Of a stretch of 30,747 nt of DNA, positions 22,184 through 29,992 are shown in pieces. The stretch is from the NCBI GenBank assembly GCA_004555055.1, contig SFJN01000006.1:1-30747 (forward strand), read 5' to 3'. The notes under the pieces are model-generated. The model saw only the letters and a program-made list of their open reading frames with translations. It was not told the DNA's origin and did no database searches. The first letter of the stretch is position 1; each line of letters starts with the position of its first letter. Made by a program: the position numbers and the translations under genes. Source of the stretch: Bacteroidales bacterium. Lineage in GTDB: Bacteria > Bacteroidota > Bacteroidia > Bacteroidales > Bacteroidaceae.

Positions 22184-24823
22184 ATGATGAAACACCACCT
22201 TTTCCTTGTCGTCATCGCCCTATTAAGCGCGTTTTCTCTCCCATGCCGTCCGTCGCCGGGAGATGACGGCAAGCAACCCGCCCCTTACAACACCGTAAGC
22301 GTTCAGCCATTAGCCCCGCTCACCGTAGGCTCTTCGCAAGGCGTCAGTGCACCCTTTGCCGCCACGATAGCAGGAAAAACATATGTGGCCGGCGGCTGCA
22401 ATTTCCCCGATGTCCCCGCCGCTGACGGTGGAACGAAGGTGATGTACGACAGCATCTTTGTACTTCACGACGGCGGACGCTGGGAATTCGCCGGACATCT
22501 GCCATGCCCCACAGCCTACGGTGCTACCCTAACTGTCGGTGAGACCATGCTCTGCATAGGAGGCAACGACGGAACGTCGACCCTTGACAAGATGCTGGTG
22601 CTTGTGCCCGGAGAAAAAGACGGAGTAACAGTCCGCAAGACCGTGCCCCTCCCCATACCACTCGATAACCTTGCCGCCGCCTACGACCCGACGGGAGGAT
22701 ACATCTATATTGCCGGAGGCTCCTCGGACGGCAAGCCCTCGGACCGTGCATGGCGCATGGCATGGCCCGGCGGAAAAAGTTGGGAGGAACTGCCACCGTT
22801 GCCCGGCGGGGGGAGGATACAGCCCGCTGCCGCCGTACAGAACGACAATGCAGGACCAAACCTCTACATCTTCGGCGGTTACCTCCTGCCCGCAGAGGGC
22901 AAAGCAACCAAAGAAGTTGTGGCACTGGAAGTGCTACGCTATTGCCCCACAGATGGCCAATGGCACACAGAAGACGGACCCGGTGCCGACGAGACGGCAG
23001 CCATCGTGGGAGCCACCGCCATGCCCTCGGGATCGCAGCATATCCTCATCTTCGGCGGAACCGACCGCGAGGTATTTACAAAGGCCGTACGCGGGGAATA
23101 TGGCGACGGATACCTGCGCCACACCCCCGAATGGTACCGCTTCAACCGCCACATACTCGTATACAACACCATCACGCGAGCATGGAGCCAAGCCGGCGAC
23201 GACGAAGCCCTTGCCCGTGCAGGAGCTGCAGTGGTAGCCTCTGACGGAGGTTGGACCGTAGTGGGTGGCGAAACCATGCCTGGAATACGCAGCAATGCCG
23301 TCAGCCGCATCGAAATCACCTCCACACGGCATTTCGGATGGGCAGGATGGCTTGTCATCGCACTTTACCTGGCAGGAATGACAGCACTGGGATACTACTT
23401 CATGAAGCGCGAAAGCGGTGCCGACGACTTCTTCAAGGGAGGCGGACGCATACCATGGTGGGCGGCAGGAATATCCATCTATGCCACCATGCTCAGTGCC
23501 ATCACCTACATGGCCTATCCCGCCAAAGCCTATGCCACGGACTGGACATACTACCCCATGCTGGTGACCATCCTCATCGTCTCCTTCCCCGTCATACGCT
23601 ATTACCTCCCCTTCTTCCGACGCCTGAACGTCACGACGGCCTACGAATACCTGGAGCAGCGCTTCAACGCCGCCACACGATTGATGGCAAGCGCACTCTT
23701 CATCATCTTCATGGTGGCACGCATGGCACTCGTGCTCTACCTCCCCTCGCTGGCACTGACAGCGGTGACCGGCATCGACATCTACATCTGCATTGTCCTC
23801 ATGGCTGCCATCACCATCGTCTATTGCACCATGGGCGGTGTGGAAGCCGTGGTATGGGGCGACGTCATACAGGGCTTCATCCTTGTCGGAGGAGCACTCT
23901 TTGCCGTCGTATGGCTTGCTGCAGGCACCGAAGGAGGCATCGGCGGATGTCTGGACATGGCTCTCAGCGACGGAAAGATGAGGCTCTTCGACTGGAGCCT
24001 TTCGTACAAAAGTGCTACATTCTGGGTAATCATCATCGGAGGAATGGCCAACAACCTCATCAGCTACACTTCAGACCAGACCGTGATACAGCGCTACCTC
24101 ACCACGCGCGACGAAGGTGAGGCACGGCGCTCCATCATGCTCAACGGCGTGATGAGCGTGGTGGTGAGCATCGCTTTCTTCGCCATCGGTGCCGGACTCT
24201 ACACCTTCTTCAAGACCCATCCAGCAGCTATGGACATTACCATGGCAAAGAACGACATCATTTTCCCCTTCTTCATGATGAGCCAACTGCCGCAGGGCCT
24301 TGCAGGACTGCTCATTGCAGCCATCTTTGCCGCCACAATGAGCACCATCTCCAGCAACATCAACTCCGTGGCTACCGCCTTCAGCGTCGACTTCTACCAG
24401 CGTTTCCGTCCCGGAGCCTCACCGCAGTCCATTTTACGTTGCGCTCGGACGGCGTGCGTTGTAAGCGGCATAATCGGAATGGGCATCGCACTGCTCATGG
24501 CCACATGGAACATACTCTCGCTACTTGACTTCTTCCAGGAAATCCTCGGACTCCTCTCCAGCGGACTGGGAGGCCTCTTCCTTATGGGTATCTTCTTCCC
24601 CCGCATCGGAGGCAAAGCCGCCATGGCAGGATTCCTCTGCGGAGTGGCATCAGTATTTGCCGTTAAGTACTACACCCCGGCATCGTTCCTGCTGTACGGT
24701 GCCATCGGCATGGCCACCAGCACCCTTACGGCCTATCTACTTTCCTTCGTCTTCGACAACAACAAGGGTACCGATGGACTTACGTGGAAAACGTTAAAGG
24801 GTGAAATACGAAACGAAAAATGA
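22184..24823 (+). CDS. Cyclically permuted NanM-like mutarotase fused to an SSS-family sodium/solute symporter (879 aa)
   Basis: The start is ATG 22184 (or the next codon, 22187), giving a hydrophobic export signal (MMKHHLFLVVIALLSAFS). Residues about 35-380 are a Kelch-type propeller with repeated GG-containing blades (YVAGGCNFPD, LCIGGNDG, YIAGGSSDG, YIFGGYLLP, LIFGGTDREV), resembling the permuted relatives of E. coli NanM, the N-acetylneuraminate mutarotase. From about 382 (WAGWLVIALYLAGM) the protein is a sodium:solute symporter with a run of membrane segments and TYMAYPAKAYATDW, YTSDQTVIQRYLTT and ATMSTISSNINSVATAFSVD. Such fusions are known in Bacteroidota. The propeller would sit in the periplasm, converting the anomer that the symporter imports. 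A sialic-acid-like substrate is plausible, but no nanA/nanE genes are in the window. The last codons overlap an A/T hairpin and T-run (24814-24833) that may terminate the transcript. Confidence 0.87.
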   Translation: MMKHHLFLVVIALLSAFSLPCRPSPGDDGKQPAPYNTVSVQPLAPLTVGSSQGVSAPFAATIAGKTYVAGGCNFPDVPAADGGTKVMYDSIFVLHDGGRWEFAGHLPCPTAYGATLTVGETMLCIGGNDGTSTLDKMLVLVPGEKDGVTVRKTVPLPIPLDNLAAAYDPTGGYIYIAGGSSDGKPSDRAWRMAWPGGKSWEELPPLPGGGRIQPAAAVQNDNAGPNLYIFGGYLLPAEGKATKEVVALEVLRYCPTDGQWHTEDGPGADETAAIVGATAMPSGSQHILIFGGTDREVFTKAVRGEYGDGYLRHTPEWYRFNRHILVYNTITRAWSQAGDDEALARAGAAVVASDGGWTVVGGETMPGIRSNAVSRIEITSTRHFGWAGWLVIALYLAGMTALGYYFMKRESGADDFFKGGGRIPWWAAGISIYATMLSAITYMAYPAKAYATDWTYYPMLVTILIVSFPVIRYYLPFFRRLNVTTAYEYLEQRFNAATRLMASALFIIFMVARMALVLYLPSLALTAVTGIDIYICIVLMAAITIVYCTMGGVEAVVWGDVIQGFILVGGALFAVVWLAAGTEGGIGGCLDMALSDGKMRLFDWSLSYKSATFWVIIIGGMANNLISYTSDQTVIQRYLTTRDEGEARRSIMLNGVMSVVVSIAFFAIGAGLYTFFKTHPAAMDITMAKNDIIFPFFMMSQLPQGLAGLLIAAIFAATMSTISSNINSVATAFSVDFYQRFRPGASPQSILRCARTACVVSGIIGMGIALLMATWNILSLLDFFQEILGLLSSGLGGLFLMGIFFPRIGGKAAMAGFLCGVASVFAVKYYTPASFLLYGAIGMATSTLTAYLLSFVFDNNKGTDGLTWKTLKGEIRNEK

Positions 24824-24839
24824 TTTTTTTTCGCTTTTA

Positions 24840-24872
24840 TTTGGGCCATAACACAAACTTTATTTATTTTTG
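24840..24872 (+). promoter_or_regulatory. Consensus Bacteroidales promoter of trxA
   Basis: TTTG (24840-24843), a 21-nt spacer, then TATTTTTG (24865-24872) match the full TTTG-N19-21-TAnnTTTG consensus. The transcript would begin near 24879, about 25 nt before the ATG at 24904. It is the best rightward promoter in the window. Confidence 0.75.
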
Positions 24873-24903
24873 CATTTAGTAAAATTCTATTATACCAACA
24901 ACT

Positions 24904-25224
24904 ATGTCAGTAATCGTAACCCCTGAAAATGCACAGTCCCTGCTTGAGCAGGAACTTCCCATCGTACTCGACTTCAGTGCCACCTGGTGCGGCCCCTGCC
25001 GTAAGGTAGCCCCCATCATGGATGAACTTGCAGAAGAATTCGAAGGACGCGTTGTAGTGGCCAAAGCCGATGTGGACGAGTGCGAAGACCTTGCCATCGA
25101 TTTCAAGGTGCGCAATGTCCCCACTGTACTTTTCATCAAGAACGGCGAAATCGTTGACAAACAGACAGGTGCAGCATCAAAGAGCGTCTTCGTGGAAAAG
25201 GTGAAGGCTCTTCTCGGAGAATAA
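24904..25224 (+). CDS. trxA: Thioredoxin (106 aa)
   Basis: Single thioredoxin fold of the usual length, without a signal peptide, so cytoplasmic. The redox site is WCGPC (28-32) in DFSATWCGPCRKVAPIM, and the cis-proline lies in RNVPTVLFIKNGE. It reduces protein disulfides using electrons from thioredoxin reductase. It has its own strong promoter and is followed after 27 nt by a small acidic gene, so the two are probably co-transcribed up to the terminator at 25645-25711. Confidence 0.96.
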   Translation: MSVIVTPENAQSLLEQELPIVLDFSATWCGPCRKVAPIMDELAEEFEGRVVVAKADVDECEDLAIDFKVRNVPTVLFIKNGEIVDKQTGAASKSVFVEKVKALLGE

Positions 25225-25251
25225 TTCTATCACCTCAAAAAAACGAACAAC

Positions 25252-25593
25252 ATGGCTGTGCTTGACGACGAACTGCTGGAAGACGCCGCCTTCGATGCCG
25301 AAGTGGTGTGCTTTGTACGGCAGAACCTTCCGGATGATGTGAGCGAACGTCTATCAGACGAGGACCTTTACTATTTCCATGACCTTATCGAGGAATATCT
25401 TGCCGACAGCTCTACCCTCGACATAGAACCCGACGAGGATGGCTACGTAACCATTGAAGTTGATGCCATCGTAGCGTACATCATTGGCAAGGCAACTGCC
25501 GAAAAGCAAGGCAACTTCAACGAAGAAGATGTAGCGATGGTTGTAGAGGCCGAATTGTCCTACGGCGACATCTTTGAAGATGAAGACCATTAA
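25252..25593 (+). CDS. Small very acidic protein of unknown function (113 aa)
   Basis: The ATG at 25252 lies 27 nt after trxA. The protein has about 35 Asp/Glu against only 4 Lys/Arg, one Cys (position 20), no signal peptide and no membrane segment. The pattern of acidic and hydrophobic residues (DEDLYYFHDLIEEYL, then VTIEVDAIVAYIIGKA) suggests a compact, mostly helical fold. I do not recognise a named domain. Its place directly behind thioredoxin suggests a partner or a house-keeping role, which is only inference. Confidence 0.85.
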   Translation: MAVLDDELLEDAAFDAEVVCFVRQNLPDDVSERLSDEDLYYFHDLIEEYLADSSTLDIEPDEDGYVTIEVDAIVAYIIGKATAEKQGNFNEEDVAMVVEAELSYGDIFEDEDH

Positions 25594-25644
25594 GAAGAGG
25601 CAGAGTGAAGACGAAACCATCGCCACTTCAACGTACCCCATTGC

Positions 25645-25711
25645 GGCATACAGGAACATCAAATCATATATACACTAATATATATGGGACGGTGTTCCTG
25701 TATGCCTTTTT
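25645..25711 (+). terminator. Nested-hairpin intrinsic terminator after the trxA pair
   Basis: GGCATACAGGAACA (25645-25658) pairs perfectly with TGTTCCTGTATGCC (25693-25706), followed at once by TTTTT (25707-25711). Inside, CATATATA (25665-25672) pairs perfectly with TATATATG (25679-25686). The two stems are separated by 6-nt internal-loop strands on each side. It ends 25 nt before the hemW start. Confidence 0.85.
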
Positions 25712-25736
25712 CCGGTTCTGACACATTTGTTCTCCC

Positions 25737-26891
25737 ATGGCTACAAGCATCTACGTCCATATTCCCTTCTGCGCCAGCCGTTGCGCCTATTGCAGTTTCT
25801 ACAGCAACGTAGCGGGCACGCAAACAAAAGCCATCTACCTGCAGGCACTTGAGACGGAGGCCGTCGCCCGTGCCGCCGAAGCCCAAGGCGAAACGGTACG
25901 AAGCATCTACTTCGGAGGAGGCACGCCCTCACAGCTCACGCCCCATCAAATCGGGAGCATCATGGCATGCATCCACAAGCACTACCAAGTGGCAGATAAA
26001 GCCGAAGTCACCCTCGAAGCCAATCCCGACGACATCGATTCCAACTATGCTAAGGGGGTTCTTTCAGCAGGAATCAATCGCGTAAGCATGGGCGTACAAA
26101 GTTTCCACAACGAGGTGCTCACCGCCATTAACCGCCGCCACAATGCCGCACAAGCCTCAGGTGCCGTGGAGACTCTTTTCAACGCTGGCATCGAAAACAT
26201 CAGCATCGACCTCATCTACGGACTGCCGCACCAGAACATGCGCATCCTGGAGGAAGATATCGCCAAGGCTGTCGAACTCCCCGTCACACATCTTTCGGCT
26301 TATGCACTCAGCATCGACGAAGGGACACCACTGTATGCCCTCAAGACCAAAGGACTAGTCACCGAAGCCTCGGAAGACGACTTCCTTAACATGTTCAACC
26401 TGCTATGCGACAGACTGCAGGATGCCGGGTTCAGGCACTACGAAATCTCGAACTTCTGCAGGAACGACCTTGAATCGCTCCACAACACCGGATATTGGAC
26501 CGGCATACCCTATATCGGCCTCGGACCGGCGGCACATTCCTACGACGGCAAGCGCACACGCCGGAGCAACGACTGCAACCTGACACTCTATAACCGCTAC
26601 TGGACCATGCGAAACAGGGAGACGGAGGAAAAACCCTGGCACTCCGAAACGCTCGACGACACCGAACTCTACGACGAAAAAGTGATGACGCGTCTACGGT
26701 GCAGCCAAGGGCTGGACATTGAAGAACTTTCACCTAAAGCACAACAATACTTCATGCATGCCGCACAGCCATTTATCCATGCCGGACAACTCGTGGCCGA
26801 AAACAACAGGATACGCCTCACCCGAAAGGGAATCCCCGTTTCAGATGCCATCATGGCCGAGCTGATGTGGGACCCGAAGTTCACTCTCTGA
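25737..26891 (+). CDS. hemW: HemW-type radical SAM heme chaperone (384 aa)
   Basis: The radical SAM cluster motif CxxxCxxC is at Cys12, Cys16 and Cys19 (HIPFCASRCAYCSFY), followed by the SAM-contacting FGGGTPSQL and, later, GVQSFHNEVL and DLIYGLPHQ, then a C-terminal HemN-like domain. Length is normal for HemW, formerly annotated as oxygen-independent coproporphyrinogen oxidase. The short N-terminus before the motif favours HemW over true HemN, which is longer. HemW binds heme and an Fe-S cluster and is thought to deliver heme to membrane respiratory proteins. It starts right after the trxA terminator, so it needs its own promoter; only a poor CACATTTG is seen at 25722-25729. Confidence 0.92.
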   Translation: MATSIYVHIPFCASRCAYCSFYSNVAGTQTKAIYLQALETEAVARAAEAQGETVRSIYFGGGTPSQLTPHQIGSIMACIHKHYQVADKAEVTLEANPDDIDSNYAKGVLSAGINRVSMGVQSFHNEVLTAINRRHNAAQASGAVETLFNAGIENISIDLIYGLPHQNMRILEEDIAKAVELPVTHLSAYALSIDEGTPLYALKTKGLVTEASEDDFLNMFNLLCDRLQDAGFRHYEISNFCRNDLESLHNTGYWTGIPYIGLGPAAHSYDGKRTRRSNDCNLTLYNRYWTMRNRETEEKPWHSETLDDTELYDEKVMTRLRCSQGLDIEELSPKAQQYFMHAAQPFIHAGQLVAENNRIRLTRKGIPVSDAIMAELMWDPKFTL

Positions 26892-26977
26892 CAATTTTCC
26901 CCTTTTTGCTCTGTTAAAGGATTTCAAAATCAGGAAAAAAGATTCCACCGAATTCATTTCTTTCTATTTTTCCACCA

Positions 26978-26985
26978 TAATTTTG
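26978..26985 (+). promoter_or_regulatory. Probable -7 promoter element of the DegQ/HtrA gene
   Basis: TAATTTTG (followed by C) fits the Bacteroidales -7 box; no exact TTTG -33 box lies at the right distance. The leader would be about 83 nt and includes a T7 run near 27021-27028 after a small AAACA/TGTTT stem. That could be an attenuator, but it is weak. Confidence 0.5.
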
Positions 26986-27074
26986 CAAGCGTAAAACGCC
27001 ATAGGGTGTTAAACAAATCTGTTTTTTTAGAGATTGTCCCATAAAAACCCAAGAAATTGAATAATTCTGAAGAT

Positions 27075-28583
27075 ATGAACAAGAAAATGATTGGCACACT
27101 CGCACTCTGCGCCATCTTAAGCAGCAGCATGACAGCCGTTGCCGTAAAGGCCGTGGACGCCTCTGACACCAAAAACGTAAACGAAAAAACCGAAGCGACA
27201 GCATACAGCGCTCCTTCAGCAGCACAGCCTGTCGACCTCACTTACGCTGCCGAACAGGCCACCAACAGCGTAGTGTTCATCAAGGTAACCACCAACAGCA
27301 AGACGCAGGAGGTGGAATACTTCAACCCCTTCTCCGACAGCCCATTCTCTGACTTCTTCGGCGACTTCTTCGGAAACCGCGGACAGCAACGCCGCCAGAT
27401 AGAAACGCCGAAACGCCAAGGCTCCGGATCAGGAGTCATTCTCTCGGCCGACGGGTATATCGTCACCAACAACCATGTCGTAGGCGAAGCTGACGAAATC
27501 CTCGTAAAACTCAACGACAACCGCGAATTCAAAGGCCGCATCATCGGCACCGACAAGGACACCGACCTTGCCGTCATCAAAATTGAAGCAGAGAATCTCA
27601 CCCCCATCGACATAGCCTCGAGTGACGACCTCAAGGTGGGTGAATGGGTGCTGGCCATCGGAAACCCTTATGGTCTCACCTCCACAGTCACGGCTGGAAT
27701 CGTCAGTGCAAAGGCACGTAGCCTCAATGCCTCAAATTCCATCGAAAGCTTCATACAGACCGACGCCGCCATCAACCCCGGAAACTCCGGAGGAGCGCTC
27801 GTCAATGCCCGGGGACAGCTCGTCGGCATCAACGCCATGCTTTACTCGCAGACCGGATCGTACTCCGGCTATGGTTTTGCCATCCCCACCAGCATCATGA
27901 ACAAGGTGGTAAAGGATATCCGCGACTTCGGTTTCGTACAGCGTGCCCTGCTCGGCATTTCAGGAACGGACGTCAGCACCTACATCGACATGCAGAAGGA
28001 AAAGGGCAAGGACGTTGATCTCGGTACCGTCAAAGGAATCTATGTCAACGACGTTACAGCCGACGGTGCTGCCGACGAGGGTGGCATTCAGAGCGGTGAC
28101 GTAATCATCAGCATAGACGGCAAGAGTGTCGAAAAATTCGGACAACTCCAAGAGGCTATCGTCTCGCACCGTCCGGGCGATAAGGTGAAGGTCACCTATC
28201 TCCGCGATAAGAAGCAGCACACCACTACGCTTACACTCCGCAATGCCCAGGGTACGACATCACAGCTTGAAAGCGTCGACACCGATGCCCTCGGAGCATC
28301 GCTCAGAGCACTGACGGAACAAGAAAAGAAGGAAACCGGACTCAAGTACGGCATCCTCGTCAGCAATATCCGTCGTGGAAAGATGATGGAAGCCGGCATC
28401 TCCAAAGGTATCATCATCACACAGGTGAACGATGTTCCTATGCGTACCGTCGAAGACTTTGAGAACGCCGTGAAGGCTGCCAACATGAGTACCGACCGCG
28501 TGCTCTGGATACGTGCAAAGACACAGTCAGGACTGAACCGCAGCTTCACCGTTGAACTTGCTGACCCTAAGGAAAAGAAGTAA
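27075..28583 (+). CDS. degQ: DegP/DegQ-type HtrA periplasmic serine protease (502 aa)
   Basis: The ATG at 27075 starts a hydrophobic export signal (MNKKMIGTLALCAILSSSMT); an in-frame TTG at 27057 is less likely. The trypsin-like domain shows the triad His134 (TNNHVVGEAD), Asp164 (DKDTDLAVIKI) and Ser238 (NPGNSGGALVN). A Phe-rich loop (NPFSDSPFSDFFGDFFG, 84-100) corresponds to the LA loop. Two PDZ domains follow (about 290-385 and 400-500). It degrades or refolds damaged envelope proteins. It is preceded by a partial promoter and followed by a hairpin shared with the convergent lyase gene. Whether it is DegP or DegQ in function cannot be told. Confidence 0.93.
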   Translation: MNKKMIGTLALCAILSSSMTAVAVKAVDASDTKNVNEKTEATAYSAPSAAQPVDLTYAAEQATNSVVFIKVTTNSKTQEVEYFNPFSDSPFSDFFGDFFGNRGQQRRQIETPKRQGSGSGVILSADGYIVTNNHVVGEADEILVKLNDNREFKGRIIGTDKDTDLAVIKIEAENLTPIDIASSDDLKVGEWVLAIGNPYGLTSTVTAGIVSAKARSLNASNSIESFIQTDAAINPGNSGGALVNARGQLVGINAMLYSQTGSYSGYGFAIPTSIMNKVVKDIRDFGFVQRALLGISGTDVSTYIDMQKEKGKDVDLGTVKGIYVNDVTADGAADEGGIQSGDVIISIDGKSVEKFGQLQEAIVSHRPGDKVKVTYLRDKKQHTTTLTLRNAQGTTSQLESVDTDALGASLRALTEQEKKETGLKYGILVSNIRRGKMMEAGISKGIIITQVNDVPMRTVEDFENAVKAANMSTDRVLWIRAKTQSGLNRSFTVELADPKEKK

Positions 28584-28651
28584 TCCCCCCGCATCCTGCC
28601 ACACCCCTCCATAAATGAAGAAGGAGGCAGGAGCATCCCCCAAGCAACATT

Positions 28652-28689
28652 CAAGGGCGGACATCCATACTACAGGATGCCCGCCCTTG
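28652..28689. terminator. Hairpin between convergent genes
   Basis: CAAGGGCGGACATCC (28652-28666) pairs with GGATGCCCGCCCTTG (28675-28689), 15 bp with one mismatch, around an 8-nt loop. T-runs are poor on both sides. Its position between the rightward protease and the leftward lyase suggests termination, possibly in both directions. Confidence 0.6.
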
Positions 28690-28766
28690 TCATTATGCAC
28701 AAAGCAGAAAAAGTGTGATAGTGAGAGAAAGATACTGACAAGCAGGGAGTGAAGGACTCTCTCTGG

Positions 28767-29951
28767 TCAGCGGCATTCGGTGACTTCAGCCACCGCCTCT
28801 GCAAGCCGCTCCATGGCACCTTCCAATATCTTGCGGGGAACAGCCACGTTCAGACGCATGAACCCTGCGCCACCCTGCCCGAACATTTCGCCATCGTTGA
28901 GGGCAAGGCGTGCCTTCTCCACAAAGAGCCGGAGAAGCCCTGCATGTCCCAGAGACAAGGCACGACAGTCGAGCCATACAAGGAACGAAGCCTGAGGACG
29001 CCATGGACGGATGGCAGGCATACGACGGGCACAGAAATCTGCAAGGAATTCGTAGTTCCCTTCGATATAATGCAGCATCTCGCGGCGCCACTCCTCACCT
29101 TCCCTGAAGGCGGCAACAGTGGCAATGGGCGCAAAAATCGTAGGCTCGTCCATTTCGTTCGCTTTCAGCCATCCGAAGAATCGACGCCGGAGGCTTTCGT
29201 TGGGGACAATGGCATAGGAACTGACGATGCCAGCAATATTGAACGTCTTGGAAGGCGCACCGAAGGTGATGCTGCATTCCGCAGCCTCGCGGCTCACCGA
29301 GGCAAACGGAACGTGACGGTTGCCCCAAAGTGCCATGTCGCAATGTATCTCGTCGCTGACCACCACAATGCCCCGCTCGTGACTGAAGGCGGCAAGGCGT
29401 TCGAGCGTGGCGGCATCCCACACGACACCGGCAGGATTGTGGGGATTGGAGAGGATGAGCATACGGCATTTCGCGTCGGCAACTTCCGAAAGATTGTCGA
29501 AGTCCATCTCATAGCCTTCACCCACCTCACGGAGGGGATTGTAAACCACCTCAATGCCGTTGCCCTCGGGGACGAGACGGAAAGGATGATAGACGGGGGG
29601 CTGGATGATAACCTTCTCACCGGGTTTCAGAAAAACATTGAGGGCCATACCTATGCCCTTAACAATGCCGGGGATATAGCAGAACCATTCCCGCTCGGTC
29701 TGCCAGCCGTGGCGTGCGGAAATCCATTCCATCACCGTAGGCCAGTATTCCTGAGGTTCGACGGTATAGCCGAAAAGCGAATGTTCAAGACGCGCCTTCA
29801 GCGCATCGGTGATGAAGGCGGGTGTTTCGAAATCCATGTCCGCCACCCACATGGGTGTAAGGCTGGCATCGCCGTAGCGTTCCTGCAGGGCATCATACTT
29901 CAATGCCCCCGTGCCGCGGCGTTCTACAATCTTATCAAAATCGTATTTCAT
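28767..29951 (-). CDS. MalY/PatB family PLP-dependent C-S lyase (cystathionine beta-lyase type, 394 aa)
   Basis: A fold-type I PLP enzyme of normal length without signal peptide. Motifs: MWVADMDFETP (34-44), SNPHNPAG (168-175), VVSDEIHCDM (197-206), and the PLP lysine Lys235 in APSKTFNIAG. The DEIHCD form and the opening WVADMDF are typical of MalY/PatB rather than true aminotransferases. The reaction is cleavage of the C-S bond of cystathionine or related compounds to give homocysteine or a thiol, pyruvate and ammonia. It lies 41 nt downstream of another Cys/Met PLP enzyme on the same strand, so the two probably form an operon for methionine or cysteine metabolism. Confidence 0.9.
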   Translation of the reverse strand: MKYDFDKIVERRGTGALKYDALQERYGDASLTPMWVADMDFETPAFITDALKARLEHSLFGYTVEPQEYWPTVMEWISARHGWQTEREWFCYIPGIVKGIGMALNVFLKPGEKVIIQPPVYHPFRLVPEGNGIEVVYNPLREVGEGYEMDFDNLSEVADAKCRMLILSNPHNPAGVVWDAATLERLAAFSHERGIVVVSDEIHCDMALWGNRHVPFASVSREAAECSITFGAPSKTFNIAGIVSSYAIVPNESLRRRFFGWLKANEMDEPTIFAPIATVAAFREGEEWRREMLHYIEGNYEFLADFCARRMPAIRPWRPQASFLVWLDCRALSLGHAGLLRLFVEKARLALNDGEMFGQGGAGFMRLNVAVPRKILEGAMERLAEAVAEVTECR

Positions 29952-29992
29952 AATACTGAGAATCAGGATAGAAGAGTTTACAAATTCGACTT

